NCBI GenBank assembly: GCA_014773175.1
Contig: VXCM01005878.1
Coordinates: forward strand, 27,501 to 91,500
From: Lucifuga dentata
Lineage: Eukaryota; Chordata; Actinopteri; Ophidiiformes; Bythitidae
DNA: 64,000 nucleotides
Reading direction: 5' to 3'
The position numbers were made by a program, and so were the translations under genes. The notes under the pieces are model-generated. The model worked only from the letters and a program-made list of their open reading frames with translations, was not told the origin of the DNA and did not search any database. Positions 13,101 to 26,900 of the stretch are shown piece by piece. How positions within the stretch are numbered: position 1 is the stretch's first letter; each line of letters starts with the position of its first letter.

Positions 13101-14408
13101 CACCAGGTGTTTTGAACAAAAAGTACTCATGATTGGCATTTGTGTTTTGATGCTTGTCACAAACATTGTGCATGTGGGCAAGTTAGAACACTGGGTTGCA
13201 TCTGTTGTAAATTTGGAAAATTGGTAAAAAGCTTTTGTTGTGACAGAAATGGAATTGCCATCATTTTCTATAATGTGCGAGAAAGAAAGAGAAAGACCAA
13301 TGAAATATGACATGAGTTATAACAGAAGCAGAGTTCTCATTTTGTCCGACTGTGCAGGGAATTATCTTTGTGTGTGTGTGTGACTTTTCATCTGTTTGTT
13401 GTGTTTGGAGACAGTTTGAACTTGTGAACATTTAGCATTATGAAAACTTGAGTCGCCAGCTGAGTTGATATTTAACCCCTCTAACAGCATTTTTGATGCA
13501 GGTGTGACTGTGAAAGACAGTTAGCACGCTTTAGCTGTGCTGCTAAACTAGCAGATAGATGGATGTTAATTGCGGTACACATGCTAAGCACATGCCAAAC
13601 GTTTCCACTGAAATGTTTGGAAAATTACCATTCTAGTCCATGTTATTCCGTGTGATTTGAAAATCCTTAAACTGTTGAACATGTGACAGTTGGCGGCTCA
13701 GCGGGATGAGATGCTTCCTCACGTGTTCCACACAGCGAGCTCAAATCTGGCTCAACCTTTGTCGTCTGCTCCATGTTGATTTAGCATGAATGTACTATGA
13801 TGAAGCAGGAAAACTTAGCAAAAATGTGACTGTCAAGAGGACACATCAGTCAACATTGTTTAAAGGACCATACCGGCCATTTTGCATGTTTGTCTAATAT
13901 ATTCAATTTTCATACATGTAACGTTACTGACAACCATTTCCCAAAGCAAACTACTGGAACGGTGAATTAAAAATGTTTTTCAGACCTTCCAGATCTCTGT
14001 TTCATTTCATTCTACGCTATTAAAATCAGCTTGTTGATACTTGAAATGTTCTTGGGATAAGTAATCCATCATGTGAACAACATGCATATTCAGGTTTTTT
14101 TTTTTGTTTGTTTTGNAGAGTGAATGTATGTCTCCACCAGGGAATATAGTCCCAAAAGAAGACCTGCATTTATCAAAAACTTTAAACAACCATGACCTCA
14201 TAAGGCTGCGTAACTATTAGCAGCCGGAACATTGATTTTTAAGGTGGGTGCATCGCTTGAGTATTTGATTTTTAAAGATTAAGTTATTTTGCAAAATATC
14301 AGGAAAACTGAAATACGGTTTTATCCTTTGGGAAATGGTTGTCTGTAGTGTTATGTGTATGAAAATTGAATATATTAGGCTCAAACATGCAAAATGGTCC
14401 TTTAAGGA

Positions 14409-14457
<49 letters not shown>

Positions 14458-14649
14458 ATGCATGCATGCACACACACACGTGCAGAAACAGACACACCAG
14501 ATTTGCCAGCTGTGTATAATTTTAATGAAGTGTTTGTGGAATTCATTTGCAAGTTAATCAATAACCGCATGTTAAATTTCTCCCTCTGCCCGTCCTCTCT
14601 TTACTTTTCTCTCTGTCTTTCCATCCATGTTCCTCCACTCGCCCTCTGG

Positions 14650-14682
<33 letters not shown>

Positions 14683-15834
14683 CCCATCATTCACTCTCAG
14701 TTTATCTCTGTTGAACCATGACTGTGAGCCAAACTGTGTGATGGTGTTTGAAGGAAAGAAACTGCATCTCAGAGCTGTTCAGGATATCGGCCCTGGAGAG
14801 GAGGTAAAAAAAAAAAATATCAAACTGCAGCTTTACAACATGGAGTATGAGGGCGATTTTATTGAATTTGAGCTTATATGTCCGTCTTCTTCATAAGCAA
14901 TAACTATTGAATGCTTTTTGCTTTTTATTGATTGAGGAGAAAATGCTGAAGGCAACATTTTGAGTGATACTGAATCTGAGGACCATAACATCATCTGGCT
15001 TTTACTCTACAAATAATAATCCACATCAACAAGCCCTATTTAAAAAAAAAATCTACCCCAATGAAATACACGACACTCCAGTTGTCAGAGTTTTACACTC
15101 ACGCTGCATACTCCACTACTCCTTTTAACCATGAAATGAGATGTATCCGTGCCATCTGAACTAAGACACACACACACACACACACACGCAGGGATGTAAA
15201 CTAGCATGATACTGCTGCTGCCAAAGTGTCGCCAAAAGAAATAAATAACAAAATAAGCTAAATCACTCTCTGTCTCCAGCTAACAATCAGTTACATTGAG
15301 ACGTTAGCACTGACTGAGGACAGGCAGAAACAACTGGAAGACCAATACCATTTTATCTGCCGCTGCCAGCGATGTGACTCTCAAGACAAAGTAAGACACA
15401 CACACACAAATTGCATTTCTTCAATCAGTGCTGATTTGTTTGGTGTTTTGTCCATACAATTCTTTTTCATTCACAAACACACAATTTTGTCACTGGCTGC
15501 GTTTAAATCAGTTAATAATCCAACCTCTGGCCAGTCCTTTGTGATTGTCTAAACTTAACCACCATTCCTCAAACCTTCAACTTTGCAAAAATGTCCACAC
15601 TTTAGAGATACAAAACCTAAAGTGGTTCCTGCAAGAACAGGACAAACACACAAGCACATGCACACACACACTCACACACTTCTGCCATGCCTCTGTTGAC
15701 TCATACAGTGTACCGGTGCATAGCGTGTTACAGTGTACCCTTTACCATCCTCTCCTCCTTCCTCCTTCACTCTCACAGTCTGCCTTATCTCCTGCTGTCC
15801 TCCTCTTCCTCTCTGTTACTCTGTCATGCTCCAC

Positions 15835-15869
<35 letters not shown>

Positions 15870-18800
15870 CTGACCACCTACTGAAAAATGAGAAAAATTG
15901 TCCTGTCTTTCAGCTTCAGTTTTCTTTCTCATCCATCATAATCTTCTCCATGTTTCTCTTCTCGTGTCTCACTCTGTCTCTCTAAATGCATGTTTTCATT
16001 TCCATCTCCAACTTTCCCTCCATCTCTTTCCCTCTCTCTCTCTTTGTCTTCCTCATCCTTCATTTATGCTCCTACTCTACCACACCTTTGGACAAAAAAA
16101 TGCATGCAGTACATACAGACACAGTCACACACACGTGCACACACATCCACCCCACACTCATGTCATTTTCTCTCTTTTTTTAATCTTCACATGATGATAG
16201 CAAGCTGCTGGGTTGTGACCTAAAGTTGTCATGGTAGATGAGTGTTGACATCAAACTTGGGGGGACTGTGTGTGCATGCACGCTCTGAGTGTGTTTTTGT
16301 GTACTAGAACTTACATGTACCATCAAAGAGTGTTTTATTTCCCAGAGATGACCACTTTCCGTGTTTTTTCTTACTTGTCTCTTTCTTTTTATCTCACTCT
16401 CTCTCTTTTTTCCTACACGGGTAAGGTCACAATTAACCACGCTCACAAGATCACTACTTAAGAAGCTCATACACAGCAAAGCTTGGTCATTCGTTACAAA
16501 AATGTATATAGAAACACACACACACACACACACTGTTAACTGACTGCTGTTAACTGTCACTGAGCTGGGATGAGATGTGAATGGCAGAAATTTTTATCAC
16601 TTGGGTTTTCTCAAAAGAACATTAACAAACCCGTTCTATTCTGTCGTTCTTTTTAATACTCTCTCATCCATTCATCAGCATGGTATACGCTACATGTGTG
16701 TCTGTATTTAAGTTATAACAGTGTATGTATACAGATGAGTGGGTTTGTTTGGACATTTATTTCCTATGTATAAATTATTTCCTCTCCTTTCTGCCCAGGA
16801 TGGACTCATGCTATCTGGGGAAGAAGCCACGTGGCTCCAGCTGAAGGAGGCCCTACCCAGACTGGAGGGGCTGAAAGCAGATTTGGGTATCCAGTACCTT
16901 TAATATCCACTGCAGCCAGAGGATTTTAGCATTTTCATTATGTGGGATGTCGCTGTCAGCATTTCTTTATCCTTAAACATTTCAGGGCTGCAGGTCTTGA
17001 CTGACGCACAATTATCAGGCTTTTTTTTATTACAAGGAGACAAAAATAAGCCTATATGTCTCATATATGTGATTCTATAATGTTAGTGCCATTACATGGT
17101 AAACATGACTGCATTGTTGCCTCAGGTGAAGTTAGGTAACTACACGTGGTATTGGAGCTTGTTCCACTACTACTTGTGTTGGACAGCTTTTTACAGATTT
17201 GCTGTATTGTAGCTCCACAGCCTGAGGAATATAAGACCTGATGGCTGCCATGGTTGGTACAGTAGAAGAGGAGAGGAAATGCATGACAATACTGGAGAGG
17301 GTTTACTTTCAGAAAGACTTAAAAACTTATAAAAACTGTCATCCATGCATGGCTCCAATGCTTAGCAAATTTACACCAAAGCTGTCTTCATAAATAATAC
17401 TATTTAAGTATTGGAGGTATGCAGCTATAATTTTCACCTTTTGGGGGTTATAGTACATATGTTGGTTCCTTAAGTGACTTTCCAGATTGGAAAGCAGTGT
17501 TAGAGGGCTGCAGTCATCTGTTGTCAGCTGTTGGTGATGCTGTCCCTGATGAAAATCTATATAAGCTGAGAGTGACAGACATGGCTCTGGATGCCTGCAT
17601 CCAGCTGAGATGCTGGGAGGAAGCTGCGGGATACGGGGAGAAGACACTTCCAGTATATAGGTGAGTCACCGCATCTGTGTGTGTAAAATCATCTGGTTGG
17701 ATTTGCAGGTCTCAGGATTTGGAAGTTGCAGTTTTTTAGGGTTTTAGGGTTTAGTTTTTAGGGTTAGGGTTAGGGATCCAGGGATCCAATCCAGGGATCA
17801 AAGAAGAAACATGGATTTGAATCGTGTAACAAACCCCTGCTGAGATCCGATGATAATGCATTGAAATCATGATTTTAATATAACAACTATTAATCATGTA
17901 ATCCTTTCTGCAACATATTCTGCATTCTGACATTGGTTTTTGTATTGCCCATCTCCCATGATGTGTTTTGTATTTTGGTTTATTTATTTTGCACATTTGA
18001 GACGACTCCTCAAAAGAGTCCAACACAGTTTTGGTGATACTGAAACCTGCTGTCCTTGCACCCAAATACATGCCTTTTCAGTGTTTGCTAGATCACACTT
18101 CAAGCCCTTTCTCTGTAATCCAGTCACAGGCAAAGCAAGCGTGCAAATGGATTTTCTGTCACATACACCTGTTTCTCTAGCAAAAGAAGTGACTGGAAAG
18201 CAAATGCCCATTTTCTTCTGCCAAGTTTATTCCTCTAAGATGTTTTTTCTAATGAGTTTGTTGCTATTTGCATAATATACATAATTGAAAAGTATGTACT
18301 TTGATGAGTTTCAGAGGAAATGTTTGTCAGAGAGAATGAATAAAATAACAATAAACTGAAAAACAATGCTATGATGAAACATCACTACTAACTCTGGCTT
18401 GGAAAATAACAATAGAGTTGGATATCACAGTAGTGACAAAACAGAACATTATAAGCTTCACAAAGACAGGATTGGTTAAAGGACTCTTGTGCTGGATGTC
18501 TTCATATTGTACAGGTGTTCATGTTATTGTGTCCATTTCCTGTTTGTGCTCTTTAATTTTTCTTTTTTGAGAATGCAGCTGACCCAAAATCCTACACTAT
18601 TTGCTACAATACTGTAATTATCAATACAAAGCAGTAATGCATAAGAAATTATCCTTTGTGTGTGTGTGTGTCCATGCATTTATATTGTTAAAGGCAAAAC
18701 AAAAAAAAAAAACACTAACACTATTTTGTTTTCATCTCTAACTGATCAGAGCCATTTTGTTTTCTTCCTGCACCTCCTTGCTTGTTGTGTTCTTTTCTAG

Positions 18801-20704
18801 TAAACAGCATTTTAAAGGAATAATTCACATTTTAAGTCTTTAAGCATTTGCTTGCATAATTGGTTTAGAGTGCTTAGAGCTAAGAATAGACAGCAAGATA
18901 AAGTAAGTCAACAGGCAGACTAAATTAAATAACTAATTAACAAATTAAATAAATCTGTTTTTTTATCATGGGAACAGAGGCGTAAAATCGCTGCCCTCAG
19001 GTTAACATCATCATAATTTCTGTTTCACAGTGCAAAATGTTCAGACATCTACATGTGCAGCTTCAGATGTTTGGACAGAGAGGAGGATGCTGGATGATAT
19101 GTTTGCAGCTAGTCTTTTGTAATGGTTGAATACATTTGCCAGTACATGAAAAAACATATTTGCCTATTTTTTTTTTTAATTTGAGAGCATTACATTACTA
19201 CAGACATGGGTGTTTTTTTGTTTTTTTTATTGTTTTACCTTTAATTTTTTTTTTGACAAGTATTTACCCAGACTGCAGCCTTCTTAGTAGAGGCAGACTT
19301 ATAAATTACATCAGGTATTACTTTAGAGCGTTGGACTGCCTTACATAGATATTAATGCAGCTTCCAGATGACTACTGATGTATTTTTGAAAAGGCTCCAT
19401 CTTTTTATAGCACTCTGAAAGACATGGGGAAAGTCTCTACTGGATTGCATGCAGAGCTTTAGGAGAATGATAGCAAGGTTAGGGTGTAGTGGGAAAAAAT
19501 GTACAGGTATATCATCGATCTGCTTCGATAATTTAAAGTGGCTGCCCTTTCTTTTTTAATCTCCAATGCTTTTCTCCAAATGCACTCAGTTTGCCTGTTT
19601 GACCTGATAATTTATAACCTTCTTTGCAGATATTTTAATGCAGATGGAGAATCAAGAAAAGGATTTGTTTCTTTGATCCTGAAGAGCCGTGAGGTTTTAC
19701 AGGATCAGTGTTGAAACTGAGTAGACATCACAGAAGGGAAAGGATTGAAAGAAAATGTCTGATTGTGTGGTTGTGGTCTGATCTAGAGCAGCTAAAACAG
19801 AAACAGAGAAATTTTAAATCAGATGATTCAGTGAACATAGCATGTATTTGCCACTTTTGGAGGTAATTACCGATGAGCAATGACAAGCAGCAGATTCAAA
19901 TTATAGTTTACTAATCTTAATTTTAATTCACATTCTGCTTGTTTGAATTTGGGCATTACAGCGGCTGATATACTGTATTTGTGAACATTTGAGGGAAAGC
20001 CTTGATTCTGCAGGTTATCCATCAAAGTGCTGCAGCGAGGAGACATGAGAGGCTTTGGGTTTGAATCATCATTACAGACAGAGTGAGGTTATGAGTTGTG
20101 AGATTCTAGCCTGTAGCTGATGAGACAGAGACAGACTGTAATTATACTGCAGCTGCTTTCTAATGCAAAGGGCCATTCAAAATGCTTTACATTAAGGCAT
20201 AAAAATCATTAGATTTACATTTAAAAGACATCAAGAAGGGAAATTAAGATGAAATGTATTTTGAATTTTCATTCAATTTAATATCGCCTCATACTTTTTT
20301 AGAGGAGGTGCAGTTCAGACCCCTGCAGACTCATTAGATTAATACAAAATATGGATAGAAGATATAATATCCAAATCATTTTCTTTGTTTGTCTGCTTGA
20401 TAGCAGGATATCTTAAAATGTTATGGATGGATTTGGATGAAGTTTGAGGGACAGATGAATACCTGTCGAGAGGAAGAAGTGGCTAAATTTAGGAGGTGAT
20501 CCAGATCATAATCTGGATCCAAGATCCAGAAGAAGCTAATGGGCAGATTTCAATTATATTTAGCATAATGAATCTTTTATTTATTTTTTTAAAAAATGAT
20601 CTACTTATTTTGGTGTTGATCCAGATCACATTGTGTCATACAGAATCCAGAAAAAGGATTTATTTGTTACTTTTTATTTTCCTGATTGCATTTTCACAAA
20701 ATGT

Positions 20705-20758
<54 letters not shown>

Positions 20759-20876
20759 ATGAGTGACAAATTAATTTTGTGTGAAGGGCAGGGCTCTAGT
20801 GGCGTAGCCATGCTCACGCATGAACACAACAGCATATCCACACGGGAGAAACAGCAATGCAGTCCATCAATAAATA

Positions 20877-20927
<51 letters not shown>

Positions 20928-23900
20928 AGGAGGAGCAGGAAGAGATGGAATAATTGACAATGCTTGAAAAAACAGTGAGAAAAATCAGTTTCAAAGAAAA
21001 GAAGGGTGTGGGATGGTTGTGGGGGTTTTAAAGAAGAAGCAAGAGGGGTTAGATTAGGATGACAGTAAAAGAGGAATAAGAGAGAAGAAGGAGAGAGGAG
21101 CACACGAGAATTTGGGTGTATGATGAGATAACACAAGGGTGGGGGGGAGAGAGAGAGTTGGCAAAGCTGAAGCAAACAGAATGAGAAGGAGACAAGCCCC
21201 AGGATGAGGACGTTAAGGAGAAAGTATAACAACAGACGGAAACAAAAGAGGGCTGAATGAGGAAAAGTGAGGGAAAGCACCAAAGGAATGCACATCATTA
21301 TCTTGGAAAGGAGGGGGCATGAAAGACATAAGAAAATGAAAGTGTATGAAAAGAATGAAAGTGAAACAGAAAAGCAGTAAGAAAAATAAAGAGGAAGAGG
21401 CAGAGATGAGAGTGAGAGGAGGATCTTCCATATTCATCTCATATCTTCCTTTGGGCTCTTCAGATGGCAGGAAGAAAGATAGCTGCAGGAGTTCTCTATC
21501 CCCCTCTTCTTCCCATCCCTCCCTCATTCTCTATTCCTTTCTTCTCCGCTCTCTGCAGGTCTTTTTCAACTCCTCTCTTCAAGTTATGAAGTGTAGATGC
21601 TTTTCCCTGTGTGTGTGTATGTGTTTATGTGTGTGCGCCAAGCTTATTGACTGTTCCCATACTACATATATTTTACCAGCCTGCACCCATGCACACACAC
21701 ACGCACAGAGTCTTACACAAAAGCACATGTACATACACAAGTCAACAAGTATAGGTGTGACTTCTTGTACACATAAATTAAATATCCGGCCTTAACAAAA
21801 TCAGATACAAATAATTGAAAGTAAAGCAATTGAGAGAGAAATCCAGTAACAATATATATGTATACAACATATAATAATATAATATATAACATATAATAAT
21901 ATAATATAATGGCAAGGATCAAATAAAGACTTATGACAACTGAAATACCGAGGCAGGATATTTTATATCCATCAATTCTCTTATCAAAGATATGTTATCC
22001 TTCAATTTCTGATTATTAAATATTGGCAGATAATATGTACTTGCTGATATGTCAGTAATTTCTTTTAGATACAACACAGATTAACAGCAAAAAAAAACCC
22101 AAAACATCTCAGTCGTGCATTGTCAATGAACATGGACTTCCTTATAGATGCATATATATCCGTCAGTTTTACAGGGATGAATTATATTAGATTTCTACAT
22201 GGAAAGTAGAGCAGAGAATTTCATTTTTTCTGTGGATGTGTTGTGACTGTGAATAAAGGTATAGGTTTTCCTGTAAAAGCTTTTTGTCATTGAACACATC
22301 ATGGCACAGTTCTGTTTTCTGGTGTCTATCATATTCATCTGGGACGTGCATAAAGTAGAAGATGATGAGCTTGGTTGCAGGGAAAGCAGGCTTATAAAAG
22401 TGAAATTGCCAATAAAAAATAAGTTCTGACTGCGGTGCTGTGAAAACCTTATATATGGTATGTAGAAATGTAACCTTGTTTAAAAGTACATTTTCGTTAA
22501 TTCATAGATTCAGATCCAAGCTGCAGGAGTCCCAGAGAGCTTAAGCTTTATTTAGGTGGTACTTTCTGCTTGGGTTTAGTTTCAGTCTACAATGAATGCC
22601 AAACATGAACCTTCTTGATGTGAGGCCACAACGTTCAGCTCACTGTCAATCAATCAATCAAACTTTATTTATATAGCACCTTTTCATACAGTTTAATTTT
22701 ACAAGTGATTGATACACACAGTAGAGACATTAAACAGCTGAAGTTGAAGTAATATACAGTACAAAGATATAAGATCATTTAAAAAATTGCAGTAAAAGAC
22801 AAACTAGTAATAAAGAACATATTAGGCTAAAATTAAAAAAAAAAAAAAAAAAAANAAAAAAAAAAAAAAAAAACAGATTGAGAAGGTTTGAACTCTAATG
22901 TTAACAACAGCTCTGCTTAGATCCTCTGTTAATCTGTCTGAACTCTTTTTTGTCCTGGTAACGTACATCATGGTGCTAAGTTTGCTAAACTCTGGAAGTA
23001 CAAACTTTGTGGTACCAAATAGAAAATATATTTTAAGTGAAATACTCACTTCTCATCTTTTCCATATGCTTTCGTTCGCCCTCTTCAGTTTCCTTTTTAA
23101 ACCCAGTTCTGGGTTTCCGCTCATGAACAGCAGGCATTGGGTATTTTGTTCCAAACAAGATTCTCATTAGTTCCCCTGAATTTATCTGGAAATGCTACAC
23201 TTTTCCACAACTCTTAATTTCTCCTCCCTTCCCTCTCTTACTCATAACCCCCAGCTATGGCTCTCTGTGTGCTGCATAGTTTACTCTCATGGGAAAAAGG
23301 AAGGGGATGGAAATCCAAGAGACAGAAAGTTAATTAAATTATTTTAATTGCCGTACTGTTGTTTACGTAAAGAGTTGGTGTAATTGGTTTGGTGTTGATG
23401 ATATGTGTGCATTTGCATGTCATTTCTGTGTGAATCACTGGCTCAGTAATTAAATCAATATTGTAAGTTGTTATTATTCATGGAGGACTAATGTTGTTGT
23501 TTAGTCTTTGAACTTTCCATTTAATGATTAAAAATTAACCAGAGGGTCTGGGAGAAGCTCTGTAATTGGTGCTCTTGTCAGTATTTTAGTTTGGCTTGAA
23601 GGTTTAAGCAAATAGGCTGTTAGCATTGTGAGTGAAAATTTAGCTTTAAAATGATCAAACAAGCTGTTGAGTTTCAGATTATGCTGCTGACTGGCTGAAG
23701 TACAAATTAATTTTCACAAAGCTAATTTGCTTCTGATATCAACTACTGAAAAACATTTTTGCCTAAGATATTGTTAGATATAAATAACATTATAACTGTG
23801 TTATCAGCTGGTGCAGTGCAATTTCCCATACATTTTAATGAATTAAGACTGTATATTGAACCTTGTCATTGTCCGTCCAGAAGTGAAATCTGAAGTAATT

Positions 23901-26900
23901 ACACCAGGTCACATGCAGTGATATGGAGTCAGATGTTTGTGTGTAAGCATGTTCATATATTTATATGAAGCGCTATATAGGACAAAAATCACTTTTCGTT
24001 CACGCACATGCTAACAACCTCATATCGCACACACACATGAAAGCACGCATATACTATACTATAACCAGACACATACATATATGAACGTCATATCGCACAC
24101 ACACACATATATGAAAGCGCGCATACACTATAGTATAACCACACACATGAACGTCATATCGCACACACACACATACATGAAAGCGCGCATACACTATAGT
24201 GTAACCACACACACACATACATGAAAGCGCGCATACACTATAGTAAACCACATATAGGCACTACTACACGCGCAGATTATACGTGTGTGAATGAGAGCTC
24301 ATCAATACTAGTGTGTGTAAGAGGTAGCATACTTGTCTGTATGAGAGATGATACATGTGTGAATGAGAGACAATTATACTAGTGTGTGTGAGGCAATAAT
24401 GTCACGGAAGAGGCGGGGCTAAAACCGGAAGCACAAGAATAAGCAAAAACCAGAATAAAAGCATAATATGTAGCGATTTATTTGGCTGCTAGTTATTGTT
24501 GATGTTACACTACAGTATTTGAGATGATTAGTATTAGAGTACCAACGTAATGGAGCAGTATTTGAAATTCCACTACAGCCTTTACGAGTGGTGCAATAAA
24601 GTAGTATGTAGTTGTCTTATATAGTTACCTGAATTACAATGAAATTTACTTTATTTATTTATTTATTTATTTNGTTGTCTTATATAGTTACCTGAATTAC
24701 AATGAAATTTACTTTATTTATTTATTTATTTATTTATTAGTATTATTATTATTATTATTATTATTATTTATAATTATTTTATTTCATCACTGTCAGTTAT
24801 CAGTTACAATTAAAACAAACAAAAAAATAAATTTTTGGTAAACTGNTACAATTAAAACAAACAAAAAAATAAATTTTTGGTAAACTGGCACTGGGGTGTT
24901 TAGAGGAGATACTTAGAATATGCTAAATTAAAAGAAAAAATATTTAATTTAGAGATTATCTTACATTTTTAAGCACCTGCCAATAATGTACATACTCTGT
25001 GGACCTCTAACTGTTGTAATACTGTAATTTAAATATTCCAAAATATTGTATTATTTGTCATTAACAAGCTATCATGCTCATGTTTGCTGCAATTCTCTAA
25101 ATGTCCAGCAGGTGGCAGCACATTAAATAATAAATTAGGCCCACACACCAAATGGCACAAATAAAAAATAAAATTAAATGTAACACTTCTGAGCTACCAG
25201 ATTAAATGATGATGATGTCATAGAAGGACCACGGCTATAAACATAAGTTATATAAAATATTAGGTAACACTTTTATCTTTAAATACATACTACATCACAT
25301 TACAACACAATTCAATATTTTGAAATTCAGAAGTTGAAATGTTGAAGTTCAAATATTTGTATGCACCACTCGCAAAGGCTGACCGCTTTATTCAATTTCA
25401 AATACTTGTTCCATTACATTGGTACTCTAATACTAATCATCTTAGTTACATTATGCTTTTATTCTGGTTTTTGCTTATTCTTGCGCTTCCGGTTTTAGCC
25501 CCGCCTCTTCCGTGACATTATTGCCTCTCAGACTAGTATGATCTCTCATTCACACGTGTAATCTGTGTGCATAGTAGTGTCTATGCGATATGCATGATCA
25601 TACCATTGCGTGTGTGATTACACTAGTGTGTATGTGTGCGATATGCGCTTGTTAGTACAATATGCGTGGTGACACTAGCGTGTCNTTACACTAGTGTGTA
25701 TGTGTGCGATATGCGCTTGTTAGTACAATATGCGTGGTGACACTAGCGTGTCAACGAAACATGATGCAGTATGCGTGATCATACCATTGTGTGTGTGGTT
25801 ACACTAGTGTGTATGTGCGCGATATGCACTTGTTAGTACAATATGCGTGGTGACGCCAGCGTGTGTGTGAATGAAACATGATTTTTGTCCTATACGGCTC
25901 TTCATAGATTTATGCTGTGTATCCACGGCTCTGACTCCTCAAGTTTCAAAGTTTCAGGTTTGGCAGCTCAGCTTAATGATGCGAGTATCATGATGTTATG
26001 CTAATGAGGCTCATTAATCCAAGTTCTTTCAGACTCATACTTTGTAATGAAGTGGAAGGATGGGCGGAGGAGAGAGCCTGAGAGCAGCGCAGACAGTAGA
26101 GCAGGGAATGATTGGAGTGCTGAGGAGATGGAATGTGGGCGGAAGTAAAGAGGAGCAGAAGAGATGCCTTACTTGGAAGGTGGACAGACGGGCAGACCAC
26201 GACTTTGCCAGGTTACTGTGGATAATTCACTGCGGGACTATTTTCTCCAGCAGGAATAGTTCCCCATCATAACTGTATCACCAAAGGAAGTTTCAATAGA
26301 CAAATTTATTTTTGAAAATTTATTTTTATTTTTATTTTTGACAGGGGGACACAGAGGTGTCCCCCTGTCTGTGCTGCTCTGTTGACTGTCTTGGTTTCTG
26401 TCCCCCGTCTCTTCCCCTTTCTCCATATTGCAGACAGTATTATCCTGATCCCCATCCAGCCCATGGGGTCCAGCTGATGAGAGTTGGAAAGCTGCAAGAT
26501 TACCTGGAACACACAGGTGATGCTATGAACACATTCACACAGGTAAGTGTGTGTTAGAGAAAGAGAGAGAGAGAGAGAGAGAGATATGAAATACTTTGCC
26601 AATTAAAAATTTTCTTAGTTAAAGGAAAAGTCTGTATTTTACAGCCTTGGTCTTGTTTTTTAGTTTTGGATATAATTTCTATGTTAACATTTTACTCACC
26701 ATTTTCATTGATAACTTTAAACATCAGGTCAATCCCCAGTTTAGCCATATTATCTAACCACAAGTAAAAATGAAGGCTCTTCAAATAGATATTCAGTCAT
26801 GCGATAACAATAGCAGGAGCCACAGCTAAAGGCAAGCTTCAGTCAGTGATTTATTTTCTTTCTCCAGGGGTATCGAATCATAAAGCTCACCCATGGTGAC

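Larger units (their letters stand above)
9118..14700. other. SMYD3 intron
   Basis: Contains CA and CT microsatellites, a (CAT)n run near 9163-9195, the hairpin and MITE-like elements listed separately. No additional exon could be supported; the flanking exons join directly in phase. Confidence 0.7.
23963..25907. mobile_element. Long foldback DNA transposon (about 1.9 kb), non-autonomous
   Basis: The two halves are long imperfect inverted copies. Outer ends share TATAGGACAAAAATCA in inverted orientation. Inner arms share ACGGAAGAGGCGGGGCTAAA and GATGATTAGTATTAGAGTAC, inverted at about 25360-25515. Each arm is about 550-650 bases. Subterminal tandem repeats (about 63-base unit, 24022-24255; related array 25600-25865) lie just inside each end. 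The centre has no open frame of note. Target-site duplication and superfamily could not be fixed. Three seam Ns (24673, 24846, 25685) inflate it. Confidence 0.8.
17661..26433. other. Large SMYD3 intron
   Basis: About 8.8 kb of AT-rich DNA between two C-terminal-domain exons. It contains a telomere-like motif, a GA-rich region (20880-21300), a LINE tail fragment, poly-A around an N at 22855, and the foldback element. Nothing else coding was recognised. Confidence 0.7.

Noticed and set aside
15545..16223. Long Ser/Leu-rich open frames in the SMYD3 intron
   Set aside because: They arise from pyrimidine-rich DNA and overlap in several frames. The neighbouring SMYD3 exons already join in phase without them.
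18810..18910. Possible start of another TTAA-type MITE (TTTAAAGGAATAATTCACAT)
   Set aside because: The beginning resembles common fish repeats, but no matching inverted end was found downstream.
20440..20660. Inverted words around GATCCAGATC as a structured element
   Set aside because: Short internal palindromes only; no consistent boundaries, so a dispersed-repeat call could not be justified.
20496..20994. Open frames rich in CVCV, SLSL or ERER
   Set aside because: They are translations of TG and GA microsatellites with no start, splice or domain context. The same applies to many similar frames across the window.
24000..24300. CRISPR-like array because of regularly spaced repeats
   Set aside because: The units are adjacent tandem copies in a vertebrate transposon arm, with no unique spacers and no cas genes.
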